Below are positions 48,748-60,835 of a stretch of DNA of 64,000 nucleotides, one piece after another (the first letter of the stretch is position 1; the number at the start of each line of letters is the position of its first letter). The stretch is from assembly GCA_009733775.1 (NCBI GenBank), contig WOGZ01000025.1, positions 124,001-188,000 on the forward strand. The letters are read 5' to 3'. The notes under the pieces were generated by a model. It had not been told where the DNA came from. It did no database searches and saw only the letters and a program-made list of their open reading frames with translations. Both the position numbers and the translations under genes were made by a program. This stretch comes from Alectoria sarmentosa (Eukaryota > Ascomycota > Lecanoromycetes > Lecanorales > Parmeliaceae).

Positions 48748-49409
48748 ATCGATTCTAGTAGCGTGCATTCTCAGCTGTAGAACTAACTTGGTCAAGAACA
48801 AGGGGAGGTGAAAATGACGGTAAGGTAAGATACAACTCTCTGGGCTAGCAGTGAACGATAGATAGATTGAAAGCTGACCTTGGAATGACTCGAAGCTGAC
48901 AGCAGTGACATAGAGCCGTGCTATTTGAGGCTTGATGTTGTGAGAAGGAGGTTGCGCGGTTGAAGGCGAGCTGATTTTTATGGACGGAGCCCCCGATTTT
49001 CGATTGGATGAAGGCCGAGGATCACACGGGCTAAAGCAAAAATATCGATCGTCAACACAGGTGAGTGAGTGCTTTATATCCTCCTGTCTGGCTTCATTAT
49101 CTTTACGATCATAATCTAGGGGACAATGACCCTTACTATGCCCCATTCTCATCAAGTCTCGATTGAACTCCACTTAAGAGGCAACATCTGTATTTGGATC
49201 ATGTGTGAGCAATTGGTCTACTTGTACTCGTCTATCTTTGCACATCACCCGACCTCGCCGACAAACCAAAGCGTATGCTAAGGACAACATGCCCGAATAG
49301 CAATCTGTGTCCCCACGACCGCAAAACCCATGGTAAAAGCTTCCCAATAGTGACTACCGCTGTTGTAGCTGTCAAAGAGCTTGCCGGTCCAGCCACTCGC
49401 ACGTGGGCG
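48748..49409. other. Intergenic inside the helical-repeat cluster
   Basis: An open frame continues upstream of the gene 2 start to 49173 on the minus strand, but its composition changes and it is more likely leader. Nothing else was seen. Confidence 0.4.
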
Positions 49410-50473
49410 TTAGCCTTGGTTCGAGGGGTAGAGAACGCCAAAGCTCTGGAATGGATCTGCATTGGCTTCGCAAGGAACTCTTATGCAATATCCCGGTGTC
49501 TTAACGACCGCAGGCAGCCCATCCAAGTGTCCGAGCCTCGCTCGAGGATCAGGGGTGGCGTCTGTGTTGCGAAGCGAAGGTTCAAGGGAACGAGGACGAA
49601 ACCCAGCGGCCTGAATGTTGGGATTATATGTCTCGGTTGAGGGTGGGATTGCCTCACCCTTTAACAAGCTCTCGATACCCAAGTCATTGTCAGCGGACGA
49701 AGTTATCGAGCAGCGAAGCGATAAGGCGCTAGCTTGAGGCGTGACCTTGTGCAATCCCAGCATCTCCTGTTCGAGGTGAGATTGGTAGTAGTTGGGATCA
49801 TCCTTCGCCGACGGCTGTTTAGATTCAATCGGCTTGTTGCTCAATTCGGTAACCCTGCGATGGAGGTGGTCAACGATCTACAGCGTGTGTAAGTGTGGGT
49901 AGTCAGGCTCTAGGGTGTCAAAGGACATACATCGTGATGCTCCCCAAGTGTGATGTACCCTTTGGGGGCTTCCTGCGTAGCCAAGTTCACACTGTCGTCG
50001 AAGTTTGCGGTACCTCCTCCTATAGCAACACTGAAAGGAGCGTTCGTGGTATCCACCAGAGCCTGGATCTTGTGTTCGATGACGTCTCCGATTTCGGTTG
50101 CAAGCTCCGCATTGCCGGAAATCTGAGTTCGTACATCACTCAAGCGCTCAACGGAGGTAAGAGGGTCAACATGGTGCAAGCGTTTGACCAACTGTACGAT
50201 GACAGGATCGATGGATGTTGACCCAGCACCAGGCTCACAGCCGTCTATGTCGCGAGTCGTCTTTCGTCTGAGAGCAATGGCGCGATCAACACATTCCATG
50301 GTCTTGCTGTCAGATACCTCAGGGCTGCAGGAGAGTAGGAAGAATGATTTTGCTTCGATGACATTGTCAACAGCAGTGAGCTCGGGACCCTTCAATTTCC
50401 ACCTCAGCAAAACCAGTCTCTCGATATCTTCAAGGTGGCCTGCGAAGAGTGCTTGGTCTGAGACGGTAGACAT
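49410..50473 (-). CDS. Helical-repeat protein, cluster gene 3
   Basis: Two exons (50473-49931 and 49877-49410) around a 53-base intron (GTATGT..GCTGTAG) give 336 residues. Helical units are visible: HLEDIERLVLLRWKL then VIEAKSFFLL; TMECVDRAIALRRK then PVIVQLVKRL; SVERLSDVRTQI then IGDVIEHKIQAL. After the splice comes a short predicted helix (IVDHLHRRVTELSNK) and then a polar, Pro/Ser-rich tail without the long coiled coil of genes 1 and 2. The last 60 residues contain PGYCIRVPCEANADPF. The intron falls at the same kind of place as in gene 1, directly before IVDHL (compare ITVDL there), which supports common descent. An in-frame Met at 50563 would add 30 residues. Function unknown. Confidence 0.7.
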
Positions 50474-51564
50474 CTGGAGATCTGGGCTCCTGAGGAGGAC
50501 GTCAGCGGTTGTGCAGAAGGGAGGCAAATAATTAGCATGCTTTGCGACCTCGATGATTTTCACGTTGAGTGTCTGAATTCCAGGGATCCTGATGATGAGT
50601 TATCGATTTCCTGAAAGCTAGATGTTGATTAATTGTAGTTGAAGGATGGTGTTGAAGGGAAGGCGGGGCTGGGAGCTTTCAACAACACTCGTGCTTGTGA
50701 TTCGAAGGCTCGAAAGCTCATGGGGCTGCTGGCGATGGTTGAGACATGCTATAGCAGACTCTAGAGAACGAACAGTGACATGTTTTTACGATATGGGAGT
50801 TGACTTGATATGTGGAGAAAAAGATCTATTGGAGACGATGACATGTTTGCTATTGTCACGGTTCCAGCTCCCAGTCCATAAATAGTAGAACAGGAACACA
50901 CTCTCCAGTGTGTAAGTACATAATTTGATCTTTTTTCTGGCCTAGCTAGCCAGCGGCGCCCTCGGGTAACCCAATTCCCCCCGGGGCCACACCGTGACAG
51001 CTACTTGCTATTCTGCTCATGGCAAGTACCTTAGTCATGATTAAGACAGGTAATGAACCGAGATTATAGCAACAAGATAAACAGCATAATCTACGGTAGG
51101 ATCATTGGCCCTTTCGTCTGCACACCGTATAGGCTCAATTAGCTGCATAAAGAGAGAGAGTACTGTATAGGAGATATCAGACCCTCTCTGTGGGCGGCGA
51201 TATCTGATCTTCTGCCGTCCCAGAAGCTCAGGTTTTTTGGGCCCATGACCGAAATGATAGGCGATGAAGATTTCCTTGCGAGAAGTTGCCGTCACCCACG
51301 CAGGCAACGGTTTTAGCATGCCATCTATTATTCTCAAAAAGTCCAGACTCAATAGTGGTAAATAGCTATCAGATTAAGGTGCCAGCCCCGTGGAACTGAC
51401 TGTCTGACTTTTCGTATCCCATGAAATGACTCGCGGTGCCAATCCTTTTGATTGAAAACCTCACTATAACCTCACTCATGCGACCTCGGGTTCTGTCTCT
51501 AGCGGCTCCTAACCTTTTCACTTCACTTACACTATGACAATCAATCCTCACCTCACAAACAACC
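50474..51564. other. Divergent intergenic region in the cluster
   Basis: This separates minus-strand gene 3 from plus-strand gene 4 and must contain both promoters. It has a short C/G-rich patch near 50950-50995 but no gene, tRNA or clear repeat. Confidence 0.45.
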
Positions 51565-53118
51565 TTGCACATGCATCATCACAGATCGTCACCACAGTAC
51601 ATTCTCACGCAAGGTATGCACTCAATGAAGGCTATGCTCTACAAGCTTAAGCCTAGCGCTGAAAGGCTGACTCCAACAGCGGATCTGGTCATGACGAAGC
51701 TTCAAGACGATGGAGGTTTCGAGCTTCAAACCAAGAGATGGACCGAGTTGATTGAACTGCGTCAAGCCTTGACAGGCCATAAAATGGACCCCACAAGCGT
51801 TGACATTGTAATTGCCAACGTCTTTGATCCCAACTGGCTGCATCGAGGCCACAATCGCCGATATCTTTAAGGTAGAATGAGTCATACATGGGGTAGGAGA
51901 CCTTACTGACCAAATCCAGCCACTGTTGGCCCTCGCTGAGATCGTCAAGCCTGAAGAAGCGTTCAAGGCTTCTGTGACCGAGCAACCTTCACCGACGGCG
52001 GAGACCCTCGAGCCCGCAGAACTAGACGCCTCTGGTACCGCTATCACCAAGCAATGGATCGCAGGGATTGGCAAGCCTGCAGAACTAGAAGATTCTGAGA
52101 TTGCTACTATCGAGCGGTCATTATCGAGCACACGAACTGGCAAGCCTGCAGAGAGTCTGCCTCAGCCTTCTGAGACGAGGCCTATGCCAATTGGCACAGA
52201 GACCAGCAAGCCCGCCGAGATGCCGTCTCAACCCACTGCCATGGAGATTCCGTCCCTAGACGCAGAGCACATCACCATTATAGGAACGTCAATCGAGGAA
52301 ATGGATCTGGGCTCCTCTCCGGCCGCTACGTCCCCGCCCTTGACAAAGGCACCTTCAGTCTTGACCAGCCCTTCCACTGTCCGCTCGACACCTTCGACAA
52401 AGGCAGCCTCCAGTGCTAGTAGCCCGCGTACTTCCCGTTCGAAACCTTCTGCAAAGAGGAACGCTCCCACTGAGACCAGGGATACACTTGGCTCTGCCCA
52501 AAATCCGATATGCTTGGAATCTTCGCCTGCTGCCAAACGCCAGAGGAGGGCGAACAATGTCTTGCCTAGAGCTGTCCTGAAAAAGACGGAGAGTTGGAAG
52601 GTCGCGATCCAGTCCGTTGGGATCATGGGTCTACACCTCAAGCCAAGATGCGAGGGTACAGATCTGAGCATTGTGTTTGACGTTGAGACTCAGCGCCTTG
52701 TCTTTTACAAAGGCCAAAGGTCTCTCACAGCGCTGTACTCGGACCTTGAGATCAATCTAGAAGCCCTGCTCAGTGTGACACGACCCACGTATACACAGTC
52801 AAAGCACCTCAAAGTGCGTTTTATGTGGCAAGATCCGGATGGAGAGGAAAGCTTCTTAGACATCATGGTCGCCACCAAGCAGGACTGTCGAGAATTAGTT
52901 GCGAGACTGAAAGGTGTAACTTCTTTCTCGGAAATCATATTATCTGAGTACGTGGTACCGTTCCTCTCCTTCGCAGTCTTCCCAATGTTAATCGAGTACT
53001 CGATACTAGACCCCGCATGAAGAAGCTCTGTGAAAAAGCAGCTTGGCTCGTCAATGAGACTCAGAATACGGCCGGTGTCAGCGTGACCAATTTTTCTGAG
53101 AATGTGTGGTTGGATTGA
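51565..53118 (+). CDS. Helical unit plus beta-rich domain, cluster gene 4
   Basis: Four exons (51565-51807, 51848-51871, 51920-52947, 53010-53118) keep one frame and give about 467 residues; the first exon and the two short introns (40 and 48 bases) are the weakest part. One helical unit like those of genes 1-3 is seen (RWTELIELRQALTGHKM then TIADIFKPLLALAEIV). A long Ser/Thr/Pro/Glu-rich disordered stretch follows (about residues 100-290), with basic runs (SKPSAKRNAP, SPAAKRQRRANN) that look like nuclear signals. The C-terminal 150 residues look folded and beta-rich (WKVAIQSVGIMGLHL, LSIVFDVETQRLVFYKGQ, KHLKVRFMWQDPDGEESF, DIMVATKQDCRELVARLKG) and end in a helix (RMKKLCEKAAWLVNETQ), recalling a PH-like fold. 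That last link is inference. Function unknown. Confidence 0.6.
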
Positions 53119-56100
53119 CGATGTTGTCCAAGATGTTGAGTTTTGATATTTGGACGTAATATCGAGAGCCTCGAACTGAGCCTCCGGACCCTGTTTGAAA
53201 GATCCTGCGGACCCGTACAGGAAATCGCCTTATGGAACACATGTACCGCACCTTAGGCAACGTTGCCGGTCACATTGGAGATGCGAGAGCGCAATGATCA
53301 AGTAGATGATTGTAATCGATCTTGCATTAACTTGAAAGCTTGTTCAAGAGTTCAATACCTGCTGATAAGCGCCCATCTGCCCCTGCCCGGCCGCCTTTCA
53401 ATCTTGTTGCCTATGCTGAACGACATGCCTCTCCGTATTCATTCCGCGGTCGTGCTAACTATCCTGAGGTTCTTTCTGACGCTTCGCTATTTCTTGTTGG
53501 CGATTCGTGGGGGCACGAGGTGCAGCGGCTCGCCAGGGCGCGCGGCTGGAAAGAGTTGCAGCTTCACCCGTGGGAGTCGTTTGGTTCGCCACAACAACAG
53601 CAAGAAGGACGAGGCCTTTATTCATCAATCTATTCCGTATGAAAAGCTTGTGAAAGTCATTCGAAACCTGGCAGGTGAATCGATCCATGCAAAGTAGCTG
53701 TTCATTGGACTGCTCCTTGAAGCCGACAGAAACACTTCCACATTTGCCGTCTTCCGTCTCGCTTATATTTAGTGACGGTGCATGACACAATGGACGGACA
53801 CTGTGCTATATCCTAGTGTGAGTTTCTTTCCCAACGGGTATGAGATAGCAAGAAGATAATACCATATCCTAGATTTTCCGTCCTTGAGTCTGTACATTGA
53901 AGAATTTGGTTTGGCGGCACATGACGCACATGGCCATATAGACCCTCTTTCCGGGCAGCAAAATTTGCTCTGCCCTGTTGCTATCGAGGATTGAACGTTT
54001 TAGGCCCACAGCGGCAAAAAATCATTGCAGAAATTTCCTTGGCGATACCTTCCGTCATCCAAACAGGCCAGGTCTTCGTATGTAAGAGAATAGATCGAAA
54101 TTGAAACCAAAGATATTCAAGATTTGCCCGCGGTTTGCACACAGTACGAGTGGCCTTGAGGTGGATCGAAAGAGGAATCGTAACCAGGGTGCCGGAAAAT
54201 CACCAGATTTGTCTCCTTCTTTTGATTTATGGAAGCTCGGGATCTTTTGGCCAATGGATGTATGGCGGGCACCTTTTTTTGGTAGTTCCGGTAGGCTATT
54301 CGATCCCCTCACACTCTTTCTACGAAGGCATTGGCCGACCACTTCACGAAGCCTCCCGAAGGCATTTGCTCTTGCTGGCTGCTCAAGGGGTTTTTTCAGC
54401 TTTTTTCGGCCCAAATTAAGCGCATCTTTTGCCACCCTTTCGGGTTTCTTTTTCGGTTCCGATATCAGCAGTCAAAAAATTGATTGCAGTGGATGTCTCC
54501 ATCTCTGGTTTGTGTCTGCTGTCAGACGGGACCCGCAAGATTAGAGATAATACCACTATATCCGTCAGGCAGTGGAGAATAGCCACAAAGGTCTTCAAAG
54601 GCACAACGAACATAAGTTTCTCAAGGGGCGCAAGGATCTGATGCATGTATACGGCTCCTGATCGCTGAGCCGGGAGGTAAGACGACGCTCAACAGTGCTT
54701 TTGCTCCTAGAGGAGAGCCTCAAAGAATGGTCTCGCAGGTTTTTCGCTACCAAATTTGACATGTGTTATTAATGGTTGATGAGTGGAATTGACCAGCCCG
54801 GTACCGCGCTATTTTGTTGTGCTCGGATTGCACTACTCGTGCGGCCGAGGTTTGAATCACGCACCAGTCAGATAACGGTGTGCGTAGGTAGAGATGGATG
54901 GTCTGCCAATTAGATCGCTTATATATGGTCTGGTCGGTCTAGTCAAAGGCAGCAGTGAAGAGAAAACAAATTCTTACAAATTGAAAATTGAACGCATTTT
55001 CTTCACTGAGTATATCGAATAGAGACTCTCGACAGGTCCGTGTGAGTCTTTTCCAAGCCGACGCGAGTTGTATGCTGCCTGACTTTCAGGACTGCTACAA
55101 TCTCAGGGGCTCGTGATTCCAAGCTCGGCCGCCCGAGTACTCGACTCCACTCTGTAGTAGTGTACACCTGGGTCGAAGCGCTGACATTTTCCGTAGAGCA
55201 CATTGTATAATTATCTTACAGCCTAGATACATGGACTCGAAGCGACTTGACATTCAAGCTCACCGACACAGCAGAGGCCAATTCTCTACATCTCTTGCGT
55301 CATCAGTCATCAGTCATCATTCATCAGTCATCAGAAATCAGAAATCAGAAATCAGAAATCAGAAATCAGACGTGCCATGGTGCCAAGCTTTGTAATTAAG
55401 CGACCTCAGCCTTCTCAGCTTGAAGCCAGACTACTCTAGCGCCAAGCGCAAAAGATATAGGGCTGGCTGTGGCTTATGCGAATGTGACCCGTTCTTGAAT
55501 CTTGAGTCATAAAGAAAGCAGAGGAAGAAAACATCTTAAATCAACGACGTTTGCATTTCGCCACCTGGCTGCTGCCTTCTCAGCTGTTTCCAATGCCCTA
55601 GAAGCTGACTACGCCTCGATGCACGGCCAAGGACTGATTGTTGTGCTGTGTCTTTTTGGTCAGTGCCGGCAGAGAGCAATCTCACTCTGACCCAGGGTGT
55701 ACAAGATTCCCTTCACAAAAGCCTGCTCAAGTTGCATCACACGTCACTCTTCCCTCATGCCACTAGAGAATAGGTAGCGTGCCGCTAGAAAACGCGACCA
55801 TCCTTCTACAAGCTTGGACCAAGGCGCTGGAATGATTGCACATCTTCCGACCAAGGATCAGAAAGGTTTTGTCCCTACGGTAGTGTGCAGTCGGCTTGCT
55901 TAAGAGTAGATATCAGCATCATCAGATAATTTTACATAGGGTTTTTATAGCTAGCTGACAGCTACCTTCAAGCTGAACCAACGCTTGGCAGGGCCCTTCA
56001 AGGGCAAAGTTCGAGTGCAACGCCTTAATGGAAATCAAACTGACAAGGTGTATCATCGCTCCTAAACGCAGAACGAGTATGCAGCAGCGAAACCAGTCCG

Positions 56101-56288
56101 CCTGAAATTGCAGTCAAGAACGCCTTCCCAATGCTCTATATCATTAACCCAATGCAATGCCCCGATTTTGTTTCCTATTCCCATTCAACTTTTCCCCGTA
56201 ATCGTACATCACCCTAGACCGCAAACTGTCAATCCACCCTGTCCCCAGTGCGATGAACAATGACTGCGAAATCAGGCACTTATCTGCC
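53119..56288. other. Long gene-poor stretch
   Basis: About 3.2 kb hold no supported gene. Around 53340-53690 two overlapping plus frames look weakly coding (LFLVGDSWGHEVQRLARARG; then IPYEKLVKVIRNLAGES), with a frame change between them, so a gene relic is possible. At 54100-54430 both strands are open for over 120 codons, with no recognisable protein. The heptamer array at 55300-55369 is listed separately. Confidence 0.4.
55300..55369. repeat. Two-part heptamer tandem array
   Basis: Ten exact 7-base units in register: five of TCATCAG (the third is TCATCAT) followed by five perfect AAATCAG. The switch changes only the first two bases of the unit, so one array likely grew from the other. Confidence 0.9.
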
Positions 56289-57503
56289 CTACTTACTCGG
56301 AGGCGAGCTCCATTGGCGGAGCATCTGGTTCAGCGCCCGCGTCCATTCCTGCTCACACACAGTGGAGAGTTTGTCGACACCCGACGGAGAGGGATTGCGT
56401 CCTCCCCACATGGTAGGCTTTACCGCAAGAAGTCGTGCGTGTTTCCTGATGAGGTTTCTGCAGAGGAAGGTAGTCAGCGTTGTAGGTCGTATGACAGATT
56501 CGTCACAGCGGTGCAGAATCTGTTGTAAAATACGGGTAAGAGGATGAGCAAAATGAACTTACTCGTTCTTGATTTTGGTCAGTATCAGCCAGCAGTAGTT
56601 CCAGCTTCGGGTACTAGTTGGGTCTCCAATGACTTGCCACTTGGCCTCGTCCAGACATTCGGAGCTGAAAGGATAATTCTTGGTCATTCCTCGAAGCTCG
56701 CTTAGAAGGTTGTTGGAGTTGACGTAGTGAGCCCAGGCAGTGGTCATGGCCTCGGTGACGTCTGCTGAGTCGTTGGACGCAAAGAGCTTCTCGATCCGGC
56801 GTAGCTCCGTAAGGGTGTTGACGCGGTGGGTTCGTAAGGAGCGGATCAACTGTTCTCGATCATTCTTGAGCAATATTAAGATTAGTAATAGTTTCAAACT
56901 TGTACTGAAGTAGAAAATGCACGAGATTTAAGAGTCGGCCGCGGCGTGACGCTAAGACTGAACGCTAGACAGGGGTGTTGCAGCCTTGGCGCGCAAACAA
57001 ATGTGACCATTGAATCTACATCAAATTCATGTCCATTTGAGAACCCTGCAGGGAATCGGATAACGTGAAAGCGAAAACCCAGCAAAGGAAAGATCGAGCA
57101 ATAAACTCACCGAGCTCATGGCCCTTTGGGTACTCATCGTGCCTCCTGGAGTAATGTTACGGTTGCCACGAGGACCTGGAGAATCGTAGAGAGAGTCACC
57201 GGAAGAGGAGGAGCTCTGCTTGGAGCGAGGTACTCGCGTGGTGGAAGGGCCGCCCGAGGTTGGATACACGCTTGTCGATCTCGATGTAGAGCGGATTGAG
57301 GAGTCTGAGGGCGGTTGGGATCGTCTATCCTGATTTTGAGTGTAGGGAGATTCGTAGGGTGTTGATGAGCTGGCCGCGGCTGTGAAGTATCGTAGACTGG
57401 GTGGAATAGACGTTGTTGGTACTGCCTGTCTGGACGACGACGCTGTATTTGAGCCTGTTGGGGATCGCTTTTTCTGGGACCTGGAAGATGATTGATAGTC
57501 CAT
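56289..57503 (-). CDS. Ser-rich protein with helical C-terminal domain
   Basis: Three exons on the minus strand (57503-57111, 56864-56563, 56457-56289) keep the frame and give 287 residues. The first 131 residues are disordered and rich in Ser, Thr, Pro and Arg (MDYQSSSRSQKKRSPTGSN). After a 246-base intron the protein becomes helical: NDREQLIRSLRTHRVNTLTE, RRIEKLFASNDSADVTEAMT, WAHYVNSNNLLSELRGMTK. A 105-base intron (GTAAGT..CCTCTGCAG) then leads to NLIRKHARLLAVKPTMWGGR and a final TRALNQMLRQWSSPPSK. The joined C-terminal 155 residues look like one folded domain, which supports the splices. No membrane helix or signal peptide. I do not recognise the family. Confidence 0.65.
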
Positions 57504-60500
57504 CGTAAAGACCGGGAGATCTTGAACTATATAGACTGGGAGACGTAGAGCTAGATCTCAGTGGAATCTGCCAGGTTGACTAATGCAAAATTTGACTAAT
57601 GTATAAGACGTCCCGAATGACTTCCAGGCACTAGCGTATATAGGAAATGATAGGAAGGAGTGAGCGGAAAGACGGAATGATGACTCGACTGAGAGGCGGG
57701 AGTCGAACAGTAGAAACAACAAACAGTGTTGTGGCTATGAAGTCTGTTTCAGGAAATGTATGAGCACAGTGCATGAGATTACTGAGAGGCAAGATGGAGG
57801 TTATCATCTGGGTGTCTTGAGGTTTTTATGATCATGGTGCATGGTAAAGCCACGCGGAGCAAAACAATGGGCAAGCCGTCAAAAGTTTGCCAGATTCACA
57901 GCTATCGAAGAGCCGTCGAATGAGGTGACGGCAGCATGCATTCATAGCCTGATCTCGTCAGCAGCGGGGAGGCTCGTTATGCTCGACATGATGTCTATCC
58001 CAAACCTGGGGCATTTGATTGGAGACAGGGTCTCAAAGCATGCTATGCCACGAGAGAATGCACGGTTCATGGTGTGCCGGCCACATTTCGGTAATCGTGC
58101 GTACCCAAATTTGGACCTCACTTGTCGGATGCGTCCGTCGATGGGTTGGGGGAGGGTCAATGGGAGGAGAAGTAGAGATTTGGATCGTGTGAGATGAATG
58201 TTTCAGGGCTGATGGCGGATGACTGACGACTGACGACTGAGTCTGGCAGGCATTGCCAGACGACAGGTATGACGTCCATGTAATCCGGACCATGACAGAA
58301 GGAGAGATGGTTGACCGAGGTGAGAGGCCATTCCAGCGGCTTAGTGAAGTTGCAAGACGAGCGGTGGATAGTGAATAGGTGTAAAGTCCAGGACGTGTAG
58401 TCAGATACGATACAAGGTCGGAGTTCGGAAAAGGCCAAAGTACATGAGGATGAGGATGAGGATTTGATTGATCCCCTCGGATCCTCGGAGGATCTATTCT
58501 GAGATTTAGGGTTGGGGCTAATCTCCTTAACGCTTACTTTACTTTAAAGACCAGTGAAAGTCAAGTCACTCCAGCATGGGATGAATCTGGACCTTACTTT
58601 GAAGGGCAATAATAATGTCCCCTAATTATGTATGTATTTACTTGGATTCAAAAAGTAAAAGAAAGAAAAGAAGCTTTAAGATTTAAACAGCCTCACAAGG
58701 TCAATCAGCCTTCAACCTCTGCTTGAATCAAAACTTTCCATCTATAACTCTAAGCTGTTGGAAAGGCCGCAGGAAACTTTTGAAACTAGATGGCCGTAGG
58801 CCGACACCATCATACTCTACCCTGATCGGAAACGAGTCTTGCAATTCCTTCAGTTAAAGCTTCCCGTCCAGGAAGATCACCTTCTTCACACACACTCTCT
58901 CTCTCACTCTCACACATCTTCTATCACCTTCTACTCTCTCACCCTATGACGTCTTTCAATATAGTGTATAGAGGTTCGGGAAACCGGAGTGGGATGGCGC
59001 AGTGAAAAGTGGCTTACAAGAGAGAATGTATTTAAGATTAAGAAGACGAAGGCTTGCCTACGGCCCTACAGTCATCAGTACGAAGCCACGGTTCCGAGGT
59101 TCCATCTAGCCGCAGCAGCTAATGCAGGTACGATCAATTGAGGCAAGATCCAATGGTATGTCGAGACGTTTCACTTGATAACTGAGATATGCGTGATTTC
59201 ACGTCCCACGTGTCATGCTCGACATACCGTACTCAATAGGCCGCATGCCAGGATACGAGCCCAATGCCCAATGCCCAATGCCCAATGCCCAATGCCCATG
59301 AGTGCCATGCTTCCGAGGCCCAAGGCAACGGACAAACGGGTCAACGGTGCATCAATAAGCTAGGGTCAAACAAAGTCTAAAGTAATCTACACGTGTCCTT
59401 CCTTATCTTATCAGATCTGACCGGGGAAAAGTCAGCCCTCTCTCCTGCTTACCTTACTTGATTGGCTCGATTGGATACGAGATACGAGATACGGGGATGA
59501 ATGTACTTTACTACAGCTTGCCTTTTGCGACTTATTATGTAATCCTCAGCCTTCAAGTTTCATCACTTCCCATTACATGTCCCTTTGGACCTGCTCATTG
59601 GCTGCCGACTGCTAATACATACACACATGCATCTCAACATGCTTGTTCAAATGCATTCACATCCTAGATTCCTAGAGTACTGCGGTCGAGAAAAAACATG
59701 GGGAAGGGAATTCAAGAATAGCAACACACTCTTCATCTGGCAAAGTAAGATGGACGTCTCCACCGACTGAGAAACGACAGCACTCTTCTCCACCATTGGA
59801 TCCAAGTTCCTAGTTCCTCTTTCCTCTTCTTTTGCTAGCAGACTTTCTGTATAGCCACAATGCCAAAAATATTGAGAGACTTCGACATTCACATACAGGC
59901 AAGGGGTATGGCAAAGCGTCTGATATTGGCATCAAGGAAGCGCGCCCGGGGTATTAGCTATGAACGATCTGAAAAGGGATCATCAAACTTGAAGGGGCCG
60001 TCAAAGATTGGGGCGCTTACCAAATTTCCACGTGCCGCACTTGAAATCCGCAAGCGAGATTTGTTAGTGGTGACTGGCGACCCGCAAAGACATAAAGTGA
60101 CCAAGTACTTAAGGTAAGCAATGCGCGGATTTCGATTATAAGGAAACCGGCTCCTTTGACTTGCCCGAGAGCACTGCCTGCTAGACGCAGGCGGCGGTAC
60201 ATATCCGTATAGGCATGCACCTCCCAATCCTCACTCACGTATCTCATCTATTCCTATGCACTACACAGCGCTATTCATGGATTTGGAGTAAGAATTAGGG
60301 ACTCGGCCGCGGCATTCAAGGGCGTTGACGGTGCAAAAGCCAAGCTTTTTGGCAAATTGCGGAAACGTGGTATCTGCGTCTGCTCCGTGCCATGCTGCCT
60401 GGCCTTTACCTTCGGCTGTAATCGTGAAATGTTTTGCAGCAGCGGAAGGAAGGTCAATGTCCGATAGTGATCGTTCAGACACGGAAAGACACCAGCGGAA

Positions 60501-60835
60501 CCACAAAGTTTTTGAGCCAAGAAGCTCCAGTGATCGACGTACGACACGGCAGCTGATCAGAGTACGGTATGACCGCAGATGATAGACCTGGATCATCAGT
60601 AAGAGCGCGATCTAGAGCGCAGGAGGCAACAGGCAAGAGGACCAAGACACTCGACCAGTGAGCTTGTAATGGCAAATCCGCATGATCATCAAATGTTGAG
60701 ACCAAATGCACCACAAAGTCTCAGGAAGGAGGATAGCGCGCAGCCCATCGAAGGCATCTGCACGCAGCTGATGAGGCATCAGCAATGTTTCATAGTGCCG
60801 ACTTGGGTGAACTCCCTATTATGATTACGTCTACA
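57504..60835. other. Long gene-poor stretch
   Basis: About 3.3 kb hold only short frames. A C/T- and CA-rich simple stretch lies near 58888-58925, and the tandem heptamer at 59260-59294 is listed separately. A plus frame at 59860-60117 (85 codons, basic) ends at a donor-like GTAAGC, but no partner exon was found. Confidence 0.4.
59260..59294. repeat. Heptamer array, five units of CCCAATG
   Basis: Five perfect 7-base units stand in tandem, followed by a shortened CCCATG. This is the second heptamer array in the last 9 kb of the window. Confidence 0.9.

Noticed and set aside
48475..49173. Start of cluster gene 2 at 49173
   Set aside because: The upstream part changes in composition and lacks the helix pattern; the Met codons near 48738-48768 precede the first helical unit directly.
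54055..54544. Open frames of 126 and 147 codons on opposite strands
   Set aside because: Neither has a recognisable motif or splice partner; both look like chance openings in a gene-poor stretch.
54790..54870. A tRNA-like sequence with GAGGTTTGAATCACGC
   Set aside because: The T-stem does not pair and no acceptor or D-arm can be drawn, so it is not a tRNA.
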